Source of the DNA: Pseudomonadota bacterium | GTDB lineage: Bacteria > Pseudomonadota > Alphaproteobacteria > Rhizobiales > Tepidamorphaceae | Reading direction: 5' to 3' | Length of the DNA stretch: 53,936 nucleotides | Assembly (NCBI GenBank): GCA_023458595.1 | Contig: JAEWYT010000082.1 | Coordinates: 1 to 53,936 of the forward strand | In this document: piece by piece, positions 34,723-43,041 of the stretch | Layout of the letters: the number at the start of each line of letters is the position of its first letter | Numbering within the stretch: the first letter of the stretch is position 1 | The notes under the pieces: generated by a model | The model's database searches: none | What the model was told of the DNA's origin: nothing | What the model saw: only the letters and a program-made list of their open reading frames with translations | Position numbers and translations under genes: made by a program

Positions 34723-35801
34723 CGCGACAGCCCTCCCGCCAGGCTCGGCACGTCGAGCGGCGCGAAGCCGTAGTGGTTGAGCCAGCGAAGGTTGGCGGAG
34801 AAGAAGGCGCGCAGGTCCGGCATTCCGTATTTCAGCATGGCGATGCGGTCGATCCCCATGCCCCAGGCGAAACCCTGGTAGCGCTTGGGATCGAGGTTGC
34901 AGGCCCGAAGCACGTTCGGATGCACGACGCCGCAGCCGAGGATCTCGAGCCAGTCGTCGCCCTCGCCGATGCGAAGCTCGTTGCCGACGCGCGAGCAGTT
35001 GATGTCGACCTCCATCGACGGCTCCGTGAAGGGGAAGTGCGAGGCGCGGAAGCGCATCTTCACGTCGTCGACCTCGAAGAACGCCTTGCAGAATTCCTGC
35101 AGCACCCACTTCAGGTGGCCGAGATGGGCCTCCTCGTCGATGACGAGACCCTCGACCTGATGGAACATCGGCGTGTGCGTCTGGTCATAGTCGCAACGGA
35201 AGACGCGGCCCGGCGCGATGACGCGGATCGGCGGCTCGGTGTTGAGCATGGTGCGGATCTGAACGGGGCTCGTATGGGTCCGCAGAAGCATCCGCGAGCC
35301 GTTCTCGGCCTCGGGGAAATAGAACGTGTCCATCTCCTGGCGGGCGGGATGGTCGGCGGGGATGTTGAGGGCGGTGAAGTTGTGGAAGTCGTCCTCGATA
35401 TGCGGCCCTTCCGCGATCGAGAAGCCCATGTCGGCGAAGATCGCGGTGAGCTCGTCCATCACCTGGCTGACCGGATGGACGCGGCCGGTCTCGAGCGCGG
35501 AAGCGCGCACCGGCAGGGTCACGTCGACCTTTTCCGTCGCGAGCCGCGTTTCGAGGGCGGCTTCCTGCAGATCGGCGCGGCGCGCCTGCAGGGCCTCGTT
35601 CACGCGGTCCTTGAGCCCGTTGATCGCCGGCCCCATGGTGCGGCGCTCGTCCGGGCTCATCGTGCCGAGGCTCTTCAGGAGCTCGCTGATCGAGCCCTTC
35701 TTGCCGAGCGCGGCGACGCGCACGGCCTCCAGCGCGGCCTCGTCGGAGGCAGCCGCGATCTGGCTCAGAATGTCGGATTCCAGCCGATCGAGTTCGGCCA
35801 T
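34719..35801 (-). CDS. pheS: Phenylalanine--tRNA ligase subunit alpha
   Basis: The catalytic small subunit, 360 residues. The N-terminal coiled coil is followed by the class II synthetase core: motif 2 around VFRCDYDQTHTPMFHQVEGL, and motif 3 GFAWGMGIDRIAML. The HPVSQVMDELTAIF segment is also diagnostic. It lies downstream of rpmI-rplT on the same strand, separated by 177 bases that contain two strong hairpins. The ribosome site GGGAG precedes the ATG. Confidence 0.96.
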   Translation of the reverse strand: MAELDRLESDILSQIAAASDEAALEAVRVAALGKKGSISELLKSLGTMSPDERRTMGPAINGLKDRVNEALQARRADLQEAALETRLATEKVDVTLPVRASALETGRVHPVSQVMDELTAIFADMGFSIAEGPHIEDDFHNFTALNIPADHPARQEMDTFYFPEAENGSRMLLRTHTSPVQIRTMLNTEPPIRVIAPGRVFRCDYDQTHTPMFHQVEGLVIDEEAHLGHLKWVLQEFCKAFFEVDDVKMRFRASHFPFTEPSMEVDINCSRVGNELRIGEGDDWLEILGCGVVHPNVLRACNLDPKRYQGFAWGMGIDRIAMLKYGMPDLRAFFSANLRWLNHYGFAPLDVPSLAGGLSR

Positions 35802-35867
35802 GACGTCATCTCCCGTCTTTCGTCGGCATTGGCGAGAAAGCGGGTCCGAGACGGATTTTCAAGAGAG

Positions 35868-35940
35868 AAGTCTCCTGGATCGGAGACTTGTCCCTTCCCG
35901 GACCCGGCGCCGCCCGGCGCTTGCTCTCGCGGCGGGCGGC
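35868..35940 (-). promoter_or_regulatory. Two hairpins in the rplT-pheS leader
   Basis: On the minus strand the pheS leader contains a stem GCCGCCCG/CGGGCGGC (35940-35933 with 35916-35909). It is followed by a stem AAGTCTCC/GGAGACTT (35889-35882 with 35875-35868), which leads into CTCTCTTG. The second resembles an incomplete terminator and could serve attenuation. No Phe-rich leader peptide was found, so a regulatory role is only a possibility. Confidence 0.4.
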
Positions 35941-35978
35941 CGGCCCCGGAAAGGTCCGAGGGTTGGGTCGTCGGTCGC

Positions 35979-36335
35979 TCAGGCGAGCGCGGCGCGGGCC
36001 TGCTCGACGAGAGCCTTGAAGGCGGCAGGCTCGTGAACGGCGAGATCGGCGAGCACCTTCCGGTCGACTTCGACCCCGGCCTTTCCGAGGCCGTCGATAA
36101 ATCGACCGTAGGTCAGCCCGTTCTCGCGGGCGGCCGCGTTGATCCGCTGGATCCACAGCGCCCGGAACGTCCGCTTCTTCGCCTTGCGGTCGCGGTAGGC
36201 GTACTGGCCGGCCTTCTCGACCGCCTGCACGGCGACGCGGTAGGTGTTCTTGCGGCGGCCGTAGTAGCCCGTCGCCTTCTTGATGACCTTGCGATGGCGG
36301 GCGTGGGCGGTCACGCCCCGTTTCACACGCGACAT
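35979..36335 (-). CDS. rplT: 50S ribosomal protein L20
   Basis: An rRNA-binding protein of 118 residues needed early in large-subunit assembly. The basic N-terminal arm (RVKRGVTAHARHRKVIKKATGYYGRR) and the globular end (NGLTYGRFIDGLGKAGVEVDRK) match the family fully. It is three bases downstream of rpmI. In many bacteria L20 also represses its own operon through the mRNA leader. Confidence 0.97.
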   Translation of the reverse strand: MSRVKRGVTAHARHRKVIKKATGYYGRRKNTYRVAVQAVEKAGQYAYRDRKAKKRTFRALWIQRINAAARENGLTYGRFIDGLGKAGVEVDRKVLADLAVHEPAAFKALVEQARAALA

Positions 36336-36338
36336 GGA

Positions 36339-36581
36339 TCAGCCCTCCTTCTTCGCCGGAGTCGCCTTGGCGACCCGCTTCTTGCGGGCGTACGGCATGT
36401 ACTGCCGGATGATGTTCGCGTCGGATTCGTCGAGCACCGCGAACCCGCGGGCGCTGCGGATGAATTTGGGGGTCCGCTTGATCATGTTGTGGCGCTTGCC
36501 GGCCGGACCGGCTTTGATGCGCCCGGACGCGGTCACCTTGAAACGCTTCTTGGCGCCGCTCTTGGTCTTCATCTTGGGCAT
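36339..36581 (-). CDS. rpmI: 50S ribosomal protein L35
   Basis: A small basic protein of 80 residues in the large ribosomal subunit. The start MPKMKTKSGAKKRFKVT and the central KRHNMIKRTPKFIR are typical. The C-terminal tail (KKRVAKATPAKKEG) is longer than in E. coli, as in other alphaproteobacteria. A GGAG site precedes the ATG, and a good promoter lies about 150 bases upstream. Confidence 0.96.
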   Translation of the reverse strand: MPKMKTKSGAKKRFKVTASGRIKAGPAGKRHNMIKRTPKFIRSARGFAVLDESDANIIRQYMPYARKKRVAKATPAKKEG

Positions 36582-36727
36582 TTCGCTCTTCTCCTTAAGT
36601 CCTGGTAGGAACGCGAAAAAATCCCGCCGCGCGCTTGTTCGCCCGGTGGATTTTGACCGCGTCCGGTTGAGCTTTCGGGATCACCACGGCATGCCCATTT
36701 AGCCGGGCGATCCGGATTGCGGGCCGG

Positions 36728-36756
36728 TTTATAGCGCCGCCGCCGCAGAAACGCAA
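36728..36756 (-). promoter_or_regulatory. Promoter of rpmI-rplT
   Basis: On the minus strand TTGCGT (36756-36751) and TATAAA (36733-36728) are separated by exactly 17 bases. This leaves a leader of about 140 bases before rpmI, long enough for L20-type autoregulation. Confidence 0.55.
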
Positions 36757-36870
36757 TGCATGGCGGGTGCCCCACGTCGCCACAACCGGATCCCGGCGAC
36801 CGATACTATCGGCCACGGCGCCATCCGGCCCTATATGGTCTCTTGAAAAGGGGCGGAGCGGCACAACCCG

Positions 36871-37290
36871 ATGCGCGACAAACTGGGACTGGCGGTCGGC
36901 AACGCGAACCGGATGGCCTGGCGGGCCGCCGGGGCGGCGTCGCTCGCCCTCGGCATCCTCGGCGTCGCCCTGCCGCTGCTGCCGACCACGCCGTTTCTGC
37001 TGCTCGCCGCGTTCTGCTTTTCGAGGGGCTCGCAGACCTGGCACGACTGGCTTCTCGCCCATCCCCGCCTCGGCGTGCCGATCCGCGAGTGGCGCGAGCA
37101 CGGGGCGATATCGCGCAAGGCCAAGATGCTGGCCGGTCTCGCCATGCTCGGCGCGATCGCCGGGGCCGCCGCCTTCGGCGCGCCGCGCAACGTGCTGATC
37201 GTCCAGTGCGTGGTGATGGTGTTCGTCGCGCTGTTCGTCTTCACCAGGCCCACGCCGCCGGCGGGCGGCTATCGGGACGACGAACCGTGA
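36871..37290 (+). CDS. DUF454 / YbaN-family membrane protein
   Basis: An inner-membrane protein of 139 residues. The first span has the family signature LGILGVALPLLPTTPFLLLAAFCFSRGS, followed by HDWLLAHPRLGVPIREWREHGAISRKAK and two more spans. The function of the family is unknown. It sits alone on the plus strand between the rpmI operon and the ICMT-like gene. Confidence 0.88.
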   Translation: MRDKLGLAVGNANRMAWRAAGAASLALGILGVALPLLPTTPFLLLAAFCFSRGSQTWHDWLLAHPRLGVPIREWREHGAISRKAKMLAGLAMLGAIAGAAAFGAPRNVLIVQCVVMVFVALFVFTRPTPPAGGYRDDEP

Positions 37291-37297
37291 CGATCGG

Positions 37298-37945
37298 TCA
37301 GGGGATCTGCAGGAACACCGGCAGGTAGCCGGAATAGTGCAGGTTCTCGATTGCCTCGACCAGCGGGATCGACAGGAAGAAGAACAGCCCGTCGCCGAAC
37401 GAGGCGAGCACCAGGCGCGGGCTCGTCTCGACCGTCTCGACGTCGTGCCAGGCCGCGAAGCGCGGCCAGAACCGCGGCACCCGCGCGCAGTAGTCCGCGA
37501 AGGCGGCGCCGAACTTGTCGGACAGGAACAGCTCCTCCTTCGCGACGACCACGGCGAACACCGCGTAGCAGGCGGCGACCGCGAGCACCATCGCCACCAC
37601 GCTTCCCGCCGCCGCGCCGACGCCGGCCGCCCCGATGAACGAGAAGACGTAGAGCGGATTGCGCGAGATCGAGTAAGGCCCGTCCTGCACGAGCTCGGCC
37701 TTCTTGCGGCCGCCGATATAGATCGTGCACCAGGCGCGGCCCAGGACGCACAGCATCAGCAGGCCGACGCCGATATACTCGATCGTCTCGTGAATGAAGC
37801 CGCCCGAAGGCCACCGGGATTCGGTGACGAGGAGCGCGGCGATCGCGGCGACGAGAAGGGCGAGCAGCGCCCACTTGCGGCGGCGCTGCACGTCGCGGAG
37901 CCACGCGGTTCCGGCTGTCGAGGCTGTCGTCTGGTTCTGGTTCAT
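37298..37945 (-). CDS. Isoprenylcysteine carboxylmethyltransferase-family membrane protein
   Basis: A polytopic membrane protein of 215 residues with about five spans. The ICMT/PEMT-type signature QDGPYSISRNPLYVFSFIG is present and is followed by the C-terminal EELFLSDKFGAAFADYCARVPRFWP element that holds the SAM-binding region. Bacteria lack prenylated CaaX proteins of the eukaryotic kind, so the substrate is probably a lipid or small molecule; this is inference. It lies between infC and DUF454. Confidence 0.85.
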   Translation of the reverse strand: MNQNQTTASTAGTAWLRDVQRRRKWALLALLVAAIAALLVTESRWPSGGFIHETIEYIGVGLLMLCVLGRAWCTIYIGGRKKAELVQDGPYSISRNPLYVFSFIGAAGVGAAAGSVVAMVLAVAACYAVFAVVVAKEELFLSDKFGAAFADYCARVPRFWPRFAAWHDVETVETSPRLVLASFGDGLFFFLSIPLVEAIENLHYSGYLPVFLQIP

Positions 37946-38000
37946 CGGATCACGAAAACCGTCCGATCGTGGCGGAATGGGGGCGGGCGTCCGCGGCGGT

Positions 38001-38540
38001 TCAACGCGGCGCCAGCACCATGATCATCTGCCGGCCTTCCAGCTTCGGCTCGAACTCGACCTTGGCGATCTCATCCAGTTCGTCGCGCACCCGCACGAGC
38101 AGCTTCATGCCGAGGTCCTGATGCGCCATCTCGCGGCCGCGGAAGCGCAGGGTGACCTTCACCTTGTCGCCTTCCTCGAAGAACCGGCGCGCGGCCCTCA
38201 TCTTCACCTCGTAGTCGTGGGTGTCGATGTTGGGACGCATCTTGATCTCCTTGATCTCGATGGTCTTCTGTTTCTTGCGCGCTTCGGCGGCCTTCTTCTG
38301 CGCCTGGTACTTGTACTTGCCGAAATCCAGGATCTTGACGACAGGCGGCTTCGAATTGGGCGCGATCTCGACGAGATCGAGGCCTGCCTCTTCGGCGAGC
38401 GTCAGAGCTTCGTTGATGCTGACAACGCCCTTGTTGTCGCCGGAATCGGTAATGAGCTGGACTGTGGGGGAATCGATCTCCCGGTTGACGCGCGGTCCTT
38501 CCTTCTGGACCGGCTGCGACTTCATTGGACGGCGTGCTAT
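38001..38540 (-). CDS. infC: Translation initiation factor IF-3 (probable AUA start)
   Basis: Binds the 30S subunit and checks the start codon. About 179 residues. The N-terminal domain (GPRVNREI, then GVVSINEALTLAEEAGLDLVEIAPNSKPPVVKI) and C-terminal domain (EIKMRPNIDTHDYEVK, then KVTLRFRGREMAH) are complete. GGAG at 38552-38549 lies eight bases before an ATA codon (38540) that reads into ARRPMKS. The first ATG (38525) is 23 bases away and lacks its own ribosome site. IF-3 genes are known for AUU-type starts that allow autoregulation, so ATA is favoured. Confidence 0.93.
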   Translation of the reverse strand: MARRPMKSQPVQKEGPRVNREIDSPTVQLITDSGDNKGVVSINEALTLAEEAGLDLVEIAPNSKPPVVKILDFGKYKYQAQKKAAEARKKQKTIEIKEIKMRPNIDTHDYEVKMRAARRFFEEGDKVKVTLRFRGREMAHQDLGMKLLVRVRDELDEIAKVEFEPKLEGRQMIMVLAPR

Positions 38541-38645
38541 TGTGCAGTCTCCTTTTGCTGTGGACGGTGCCCGACGCCGTTGCCCCGCTCGTTCACCGGC
38601 GGCAACACAAACGCCTTCGTCAGGCACACCCGGCGAAGTTCGGCG

Positions 38646-38674
38646 CTTATAGGATCGGGAAGAAGCGCCGGCAA
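38646..38674 (-). promoter_or_regulatory. Promoter of infC
   Basis: On the minus strand TTGCCG (38674-38669) and TATAAG (38651-38646) are separated by 17 bases. This places transcription start about 100 bases before the AUA codon and shows that infC need not depend on the upstream glycosyltransferase gene. Confidence 0.5.
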
Positions 38675-38732
38675 GTCAATCGTCGGCGTGATCTTAAAGT
38701 TTTCGGAACGCCGGAATCCCGATGGAATCCGC

Positions 38733-39941
38733 TCAGCGGCCGGCGAGACGGGCGTAGACTTCGAGCGTCGCCGTCGTCATCGCCTCGAGGCTGAACGCCG
38801 CCCGGACGTGCGCCGAGGCCCGCGCCGCCAGCGCCGAGCGCTCCCGGGGCGACAGCGCGAGCGCCCCGGCGATAGCCGCCGCCAGCGCCTTCGCATCGCC
38901 CGCCGGCACGCGCCAGCCGGTCCGCGCGCCTTCGGCGACCTCCGGCGGCGCCAGAACCGTCTCGGGCACGGCGCCGAGATTGCTCACCACCACCGGCGTG
39001 CCCGTTGCCTGCGCCTCGACGGCGCTGCGCCCGAAGGCTTCCGGTTCCGTCGACGGAACGGTCACGACGTCGGCGGCGACGTCGGCTGCGGGCATGTCGG
39101 TGCAGTGGCCGACGATCCGGGCCCGGTCCTTCAGGCCGGCCGTTTCGATCCGCGCCCTCAGTCCCGCGACGTAGTCCGCGCGCCCCTGCGGATCGCCGGC
39201 GAGGACGAAGTCGACGTCGTCGAGACCCTCGCGGGAGAGAATGGCGGCGGCGTCGATCAGTACCGCCTGGCCCTTCCAGCCGGTCAGCCGCGCGGCGAGC
39301 AGCACGATCCGCCGCCCCTCGCGAACGCCCCATTGCGACCGGAGCGCCGCGACCCGGTCGGGCGATACGGCGGCGGGATCGAACTTCGACAGGTCGGTGC
39401 CGCGGTAGATCACCGTCACCTTGCCGCGCGCCCCGGAGTGGCGGGATCCGATGAGTCCTGCGGTGAAGCGGGAATTGGCGATGACCGCGTCGCCGCGCGC
39501 CATGACCGAATTGTACCAGTTCTTGACCGGTCCGGTCTCCTTGTAGGCGCCGTGATAGGTGGTGACGAAGGGCAGGCCGAGGCGCCTGGCGGCGAGAAAG
39601 GCGCTCCAGGCGGGCGCCCGGCTGCGCGCATGGATCAGCGAGACCTTCTCCGAGATCGCCAGCCGCCGCAGCCGCTCCGCGTTCCACAGGATTCGCGCCG
39701 GATTCTTGGTCGCGGCGGGAAAGGGCAGGAAGGTGGCCCCGGTCGCCTGAAGCTCCGGCACCAGCCGCCCGCCGGTCGAGGCGACGAGCGCCCGCGCACC
39801 CGCGTCGACGAGGGCGGCGGCGATGTCGACCGCGGTGCGCTCCGCCCCGCCCGCCTCCAGCGACGGCACGATCTGCAGGACCGTGACGCCCGTCAGGTCG
39901 GGCAGGGATGTCGGCCGGGGTTTTTCTGCGCGTCCGTCCAT
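38733..39941 (-). CDS. Glycosyltransferase family 4 protein
   Basis: A GT-B retaining glycosyltransferase of 402 residues. The N-terminal domain starts VLQIVPSLEAGGAERTAVDIA. The C-terminal donor-binding domain has LLAARLTGWKGQAVLIDA, and the E-x7-E motif lies in EPEAFGRSAVEAQATGTPVV. Donor and acceptor are unknown; a role in lipopolysaccharide or exopolysaccharide is plausible from the family only. It is divergent from the hydrolase gene, with 38 bases between their starts. Confidence 0.9.
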   Translation of the reverse strand: MDGRAEKPRPTSLPDLTGVTVLQIVPSLEAGGAERTAVDIAAALVDAGARALVASTGGRLVPELQATGATFLPFPAATKNPARILWNAERLRRLAISEKVSLIHARSRAPAWSAFLAARRLGLPFVTTYHGAYKETGPVKNWYNSVMARGDAVIANSRFTAGLIGSRHSGARGKVTVIYRGTDLSKFDPAAVSPDRVAALRSQWGVREGRRIVLLAARLTGWKGQAVLIDAAAILSREGLDDVDFVLAGDPQGRADYVAGLRARIETAGLKDRARIVGHCTDMPAADVAADVVTVPSTEPEAFGRSAVEAQATGTPVVVSNLGAVPETVLAPPEVAEGARTGWRVPAGDAKALAAAIAGALALSPRERSALAARASAHVRAAFSLEAMTTATLEVYARLAGR

Positions 39942-39979
39942 GCCATTACCTAGCCCATCGACGACGAGGAGACGAGAGC

Positions 39980-40765
39980 GTGTCAGAGGCCGAACGCATC
40001 GATATCGAGGTCGGAGACGGCGAGGAGACCCGGCGTATCGCCGTTCTGCGCCGCCCGGGCAGGGCTCCCGACGTCGTCTGGCTCGGCGGCTATCGTTCCG
40101 ACATGGCGGGCACCAAGGCCGAGATGCTCGACAGATGGGGCGGCGAGACCGGCCGCGGCGTCGTCCGCTTCGACTACTCCGGCCACGGTGTCTCGGGCGG
40201 CGACTTCCTCGACGGCTCGATCAGCCGCTGGCTCGCCGAATCGGCGGCCGTGATCGAGCGGTTCACCGAGGCGCCGCCGATCCTGATCGGCTCCAGCATG
40301 GGCGGCTTCCTCTCGCTTCTCACCGCGCTCGGCCGCCACGCCGCCGGCAGTCCGATCGCGGGGCTGATCCTCCTCGCCCCCGCCGCCGACATGACCGAGC
40401 GGCTGATGTGGAGCGCGTTCTCCGACGAAGTCCGCGCCGAGATCATGGAGAAGGGCGTCTGGATCGAGCCCTCCCAGTACGACCCGGCCGGCAACCCGAT
40501 CACGCGGAAGCTGATCGAGGACGGCCGCAACTACCTGATCATGGACCGGGCGACGCTGCAGGTCGGCTGCCCCGTCCACGTGGTGCACGGCCGCGACGAC
40601 CCCGACGTGCCGCTGGGCCTGTCGCTCGAGCTCGTCGCCCGCCTCGCCCATGACGATGTAACGCTCACCATCGTCCATGACGGCGACCATCGCCTGTCGC
40701 GGCCTCAGGATATCGAGCTCCTGCTGCGGGTGACGGCCGACATGGTGGCGTCGGTCGGCGCATAG
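39980..40765 (+). CDS. Alpha/beta hydrolase
   Basis: A serine hydrolase of 261 residues. The nucleophile elbow is GSSMGGF (Ser near 106). The acid is in HGRDDPDVP and the His in DGDHRLSR. The sequence resembles the bacterial relatives of ABHD10-type thioesterases. The GTG at 39980 is preceded by GGAG at a good distance; upstream readings lack one. The physiological substrate is unknown. Confidence 0.87.
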   Translation: MSEAERIDIEVGDGEETRRIAVLRRPGRAPDVVWLGGYRSDMAGTKAEMLDRWGGETGRGVVRFDYSGHGVSGGDFLDGSISRWLAESAAVIERFTEAPPILIGSSMGGFLSLLTALGRHAAGSPIAGLILLAPAADMTERLMWSAFSDEVRAEIMEKGVWIEPSQYDPAGNPITRKLIEDGRNYLIMDRATLQVGCPVHVVHGRDDPDVPLGLSLELVARLAHDDVTLTIVHDGDHRLSRPQDIELLLRVTADMVASVGA

Positions 40766-40962
40766 GGCAAGGCTTCGCGCTCCCTTCCCTTTCATGGGGC
40801 AGGGGCGGGATGGGGGTGGAGCGGCAGGCTCGGAGCAAGCGGCCCCATCCGGTCCCGATCCCATCGAGGGGAGGGGCGCTTTCGACCGCCGGCCGTCGTC
40901 CAAACCGCATGGACGAAGCCGCCCGGCATCGCTAGTGTCCCGCCAAACGGAACAAAACGTGT

Positions 40963-41568
40963 ATGACCGCTTCCGCCACCAGCCCCGAGCTTGACCGGCT
41001 GATCCAGCTGCTCGCCCGCCTGCCGGGCCTGGGGCCGCGTTCTGCCAGGCGTGCCGTCCTGCACCTGATCCAGAAGCGCGAGCAGCTGCTCGTCCCGCTG
41101 GCCGACGCGCTGCATACGGCTGCCGAACGCATCACCGTCTGCTCGACCTGCGGCAACGTCGACACGACCGACCCCTGCGCGATCTGCTCCGATCCGCGCC
41201 GCGATGCCTCGATCATCTGCGTCGTCGAGCACGTCAGCGACCTGTGGGCGCTCGAGCGGGCCCAGGCGACGCGCGGCCGCTACCACGTCCTTGGCGGCAC
41301 CCTGTCGCCGCTCGACGGCATCGGCCCCGACGACCTGCGCATCGCCGAACTGGTCGCCCGCGCCAAGGATCCGGCGGTGACCGAGGTGATTCTCGCCGTC
41401 AATGCGACGGTCGAGGGCCAGACCACCGCCCACTACGTCACCGACATGCTGCACGACTGCGATGTGAAGGTGACACGCCTCGCACACGGCGTGCCGGTCG
41501 GCGGCGAGCTCGACTATCTCGACGACGGCACGCTGGCCGCCGCCATGCGCTCGCGCACGCCGTTCTGA
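40963..41568 (+). CDS. recR: Recombination protein RecR
   Basis: Part of the RecFOR system that loads RecA at gaps. 201 residues. The helix-hairpin-helix LARLPGLGPRSARRAVLHL, the four-Cys zinc finger CSTCGNVDTTDPCAIC and the Toprim domain (IICVVEHVSDLWALE, then EVILAVNATVEGQTTAHY) are all intact. In many bacteria recR follows dnaX-ybaB; here it sits about 30 kb away, directly upstream of truA. Confidence 0.96.
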   Translation: MTASATSPELDRLIQLLARLPGLGPRSARRAVLHLIQKREQLLVPLADALHTAAERITVCSTCGNVDTTDPCAICSDPRRDASIICVVEHVSDLWALERAQATRGRYHVLGGTLSPLDGIGPDDLRIAELVARAKDPAVTEVILAVNATVEGQTTAHYVTDMLHDCDVKVTRLAHGVPVGGELDYLDDGTLAAAMRSRTPF

Positions 41569-41586
41569 GAACCGGGGTCCGGCGCC

Positions 41587-42330
41587 ATGCCCCGCTACCG
41601 ACTGCTGATCGAGTATGACGGCGCCCCCTTCGTCGGCTGGCAGCGCCAGACGAATGGCCGCGCGGTGCAGCAGGCGATCGAGGAGGCGGTGCTCGCCTTC
41701 TGTGGCGAGGAGACCTCGGTCAACGGGGCGGGGCGCACCGACACCGGCGTCCACGCGCTCGGCCAGGTCGCCCATATCCATCTCGTCCGCGAGTGGCCGG
41801 CCGACACGGTGCGCGACGCGATCAACGCCCATCTGCGCCCCGAGCCGGTAGCGATCCTCGACGCAGAGCAGGTTCACAACGATTTCGATGCCCGCTTCTC
41901 GGCGGTGAAGCGCCACTACCGCTACCGGATCGTCAACCGCCGCGCGCCGCTGGCGATCGATCACGGCCGAGCCTGGCAGGTGATGAAGCGGCTCGATGCC
42001 GCCGCCATGCACGAGGCGGGGCAGGCGCTCGTCGGCCATCACGACTTCACGACCTTCCGGTCGACCGAGTGCCAGTCGGCCTCGCCGGTGAAGACCCTCG
42101 ACCGCCTCGACGTGAGCCGCCTCGGCGAGGAGATCGTCGTCGAGACCTCGGCGCGCTCCTTCCTGCACAACCAGGTGCGCTCGATGGTCGGATCGCTGAA
42201 GCTGGTCGGCGAGGGCAGATGGTCTGCCGCCGACCTGAAGGCGGCGCTCGATGCCAGGGACCGCACGGCCTGCGGCCCCGTCGCCCCGCCGGACGGGCTC
42301 TATCTGGTCAGGGTCGACTATCCGGGCTGA
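41587..42330 (+). CDS. truA: tRNA pseudouridine(38-40) synthase TruA
   Basis: Modifies U38-U40 in the anticodon arm. 247 residues. The catalytic Asp lies in GAGRTDTGVHALGQVAH. Other landmarks are RYRIVNRRAP and SFLHNQVRSMVG. The start is 18 bases after the recR stop, so the two genes are probably one transcript. Confidence 0.96.
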   Translation: MPRYRLLIEYDGAPFVGWQRQTNGRAVQQAIEEAVLAFCGEETSVNGAGRTDTGVHALGQVAHIHLVREWPADTVRDAINAHLRPEPVAILDAEQVHNDFDARFSAVKRHYRYRIVNRRAPLAIDHGRAWQVMKRLDAAAMHEAGQALVGHHDFTTFRSTECQSASPVKTLDRLDVSRLGEEIVVETSARSFLHNQVRSMVGSLKLVGEGRWSAADLKAALDARDRTACGPVAPPDGLYLVRVDYPG

Positions 42331-42360
42331 CGACGGCCTGCGTCGCGGCCGCGATCGAGA

Positions 42361-42861
42361 TCAGTCGATCATCACCGCGTCCGCGTCCGCGCCCCTATCC
42401 GCACCCTTGGTGGCGAGGATCAGGTCCAGATAGATGATCTTGTTCGTCGCCATGAAGACGTCGTGCGTCTTGATCGGCGCGGGCGGAGCGGCCCGGGCGA
42501 TCACGCGGAACAGGTGCTCGCTGAACCACGCGTGGGCGCAGATGTAGTAGGTCAGGTCGACGCCGAAGGCGCGGTGCCTCTCGCCGATCCGCCCCGTGTG
42601 GGCGCGGTAGACTTCGTCGAACTTGCCCGAGAACAGCGAGCGCCAGTAGGCGTATTGTCCGACCTTGATCTTCGGGATGTCGGCATCCCGGAAGTAGTCG
42701 CCGCCGCCGGTGGCGGAGAGATAGCCGAAGAACTGGTCGATCAGCCTCGGCAGCTTCGGCTTGATGATGGTCCATGCCACACGGGCGTGCTCGATCGTCC
42801 GGTCGTCGATTTCCAGCCGCTTGAGATGGATCTGGATCTCGTGTGAATAGGGTGCGGTCAC
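42361..42861 (-). CDS. Single-domain protoglobin (globin-coupled-sensor-type globin)
   Basis: A haem protein of 166 residues that consists only of a sensor-globin domain. The proximal His is His96 in RIGERHRAFGVDLTYY, matching the G-x-x-H-x-x-x-G signature of HemAT-type and protoglobin domains. There is no attached cyclase, methyl-accepting or kinase domain. It may bind O2, NO or CO; the role is unknown. A TAGTT-N4-AACTA inverted repeat lies about 130 bases upstream of its start. Confidence 0.82.
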   Translation of the reverse strand: MTAPYSHEIQIHLKRLEIDDRTIEHARVAWTIIKPKLPRLIDQFFGYLSATGGGDYFRDADIPKIKVGQYAYWRSLFSGKFDEVYRAHTGRIGERHRAFGVDLTYYICAHAWFSEHLFRVIARAAPPAPIKTHDVFMATNKIIYLDLILATKGADRGADADAVMID

Positions 42862-42986
42862 GGCTGCGTCTCTCGCGTCCGATGCGGTCCGTGACGACCC
42901 CCGAGTGGCATCGCCGGCCGCGGTTTTCGTGCGGACGAATCGTCCGCGCCTTCAAGGGCACGATTGTCGCCAAGCCGGTTTAAGAA

Positions 42987-43000
42987 TAGTTGACGAACTA
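42987..43000. promoter_or_regulatory. Inverted repeat upstream of the protoglobin gene
   Basis: TAGTT-GACG-AACTA is a perfect 5-4-5 palindrome, with the spacing used by FNR/CRP-type regulators but not their consensus. It lies between the protoglobin start and the membrane-protein stop. Confidence 0.35.
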
Positions 43001-43041
43001 AATGGTTGCGGAATCGACGAAATGCGCCGGACAGGGTGCCG

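Noticed and set aside
40780..40890. G-rich stretch before recR as a mobile repeat
   Set aside because: It resembles common GGGGAGGG-type intergenic sequence, but no second copy or clear inverted ends were found here.
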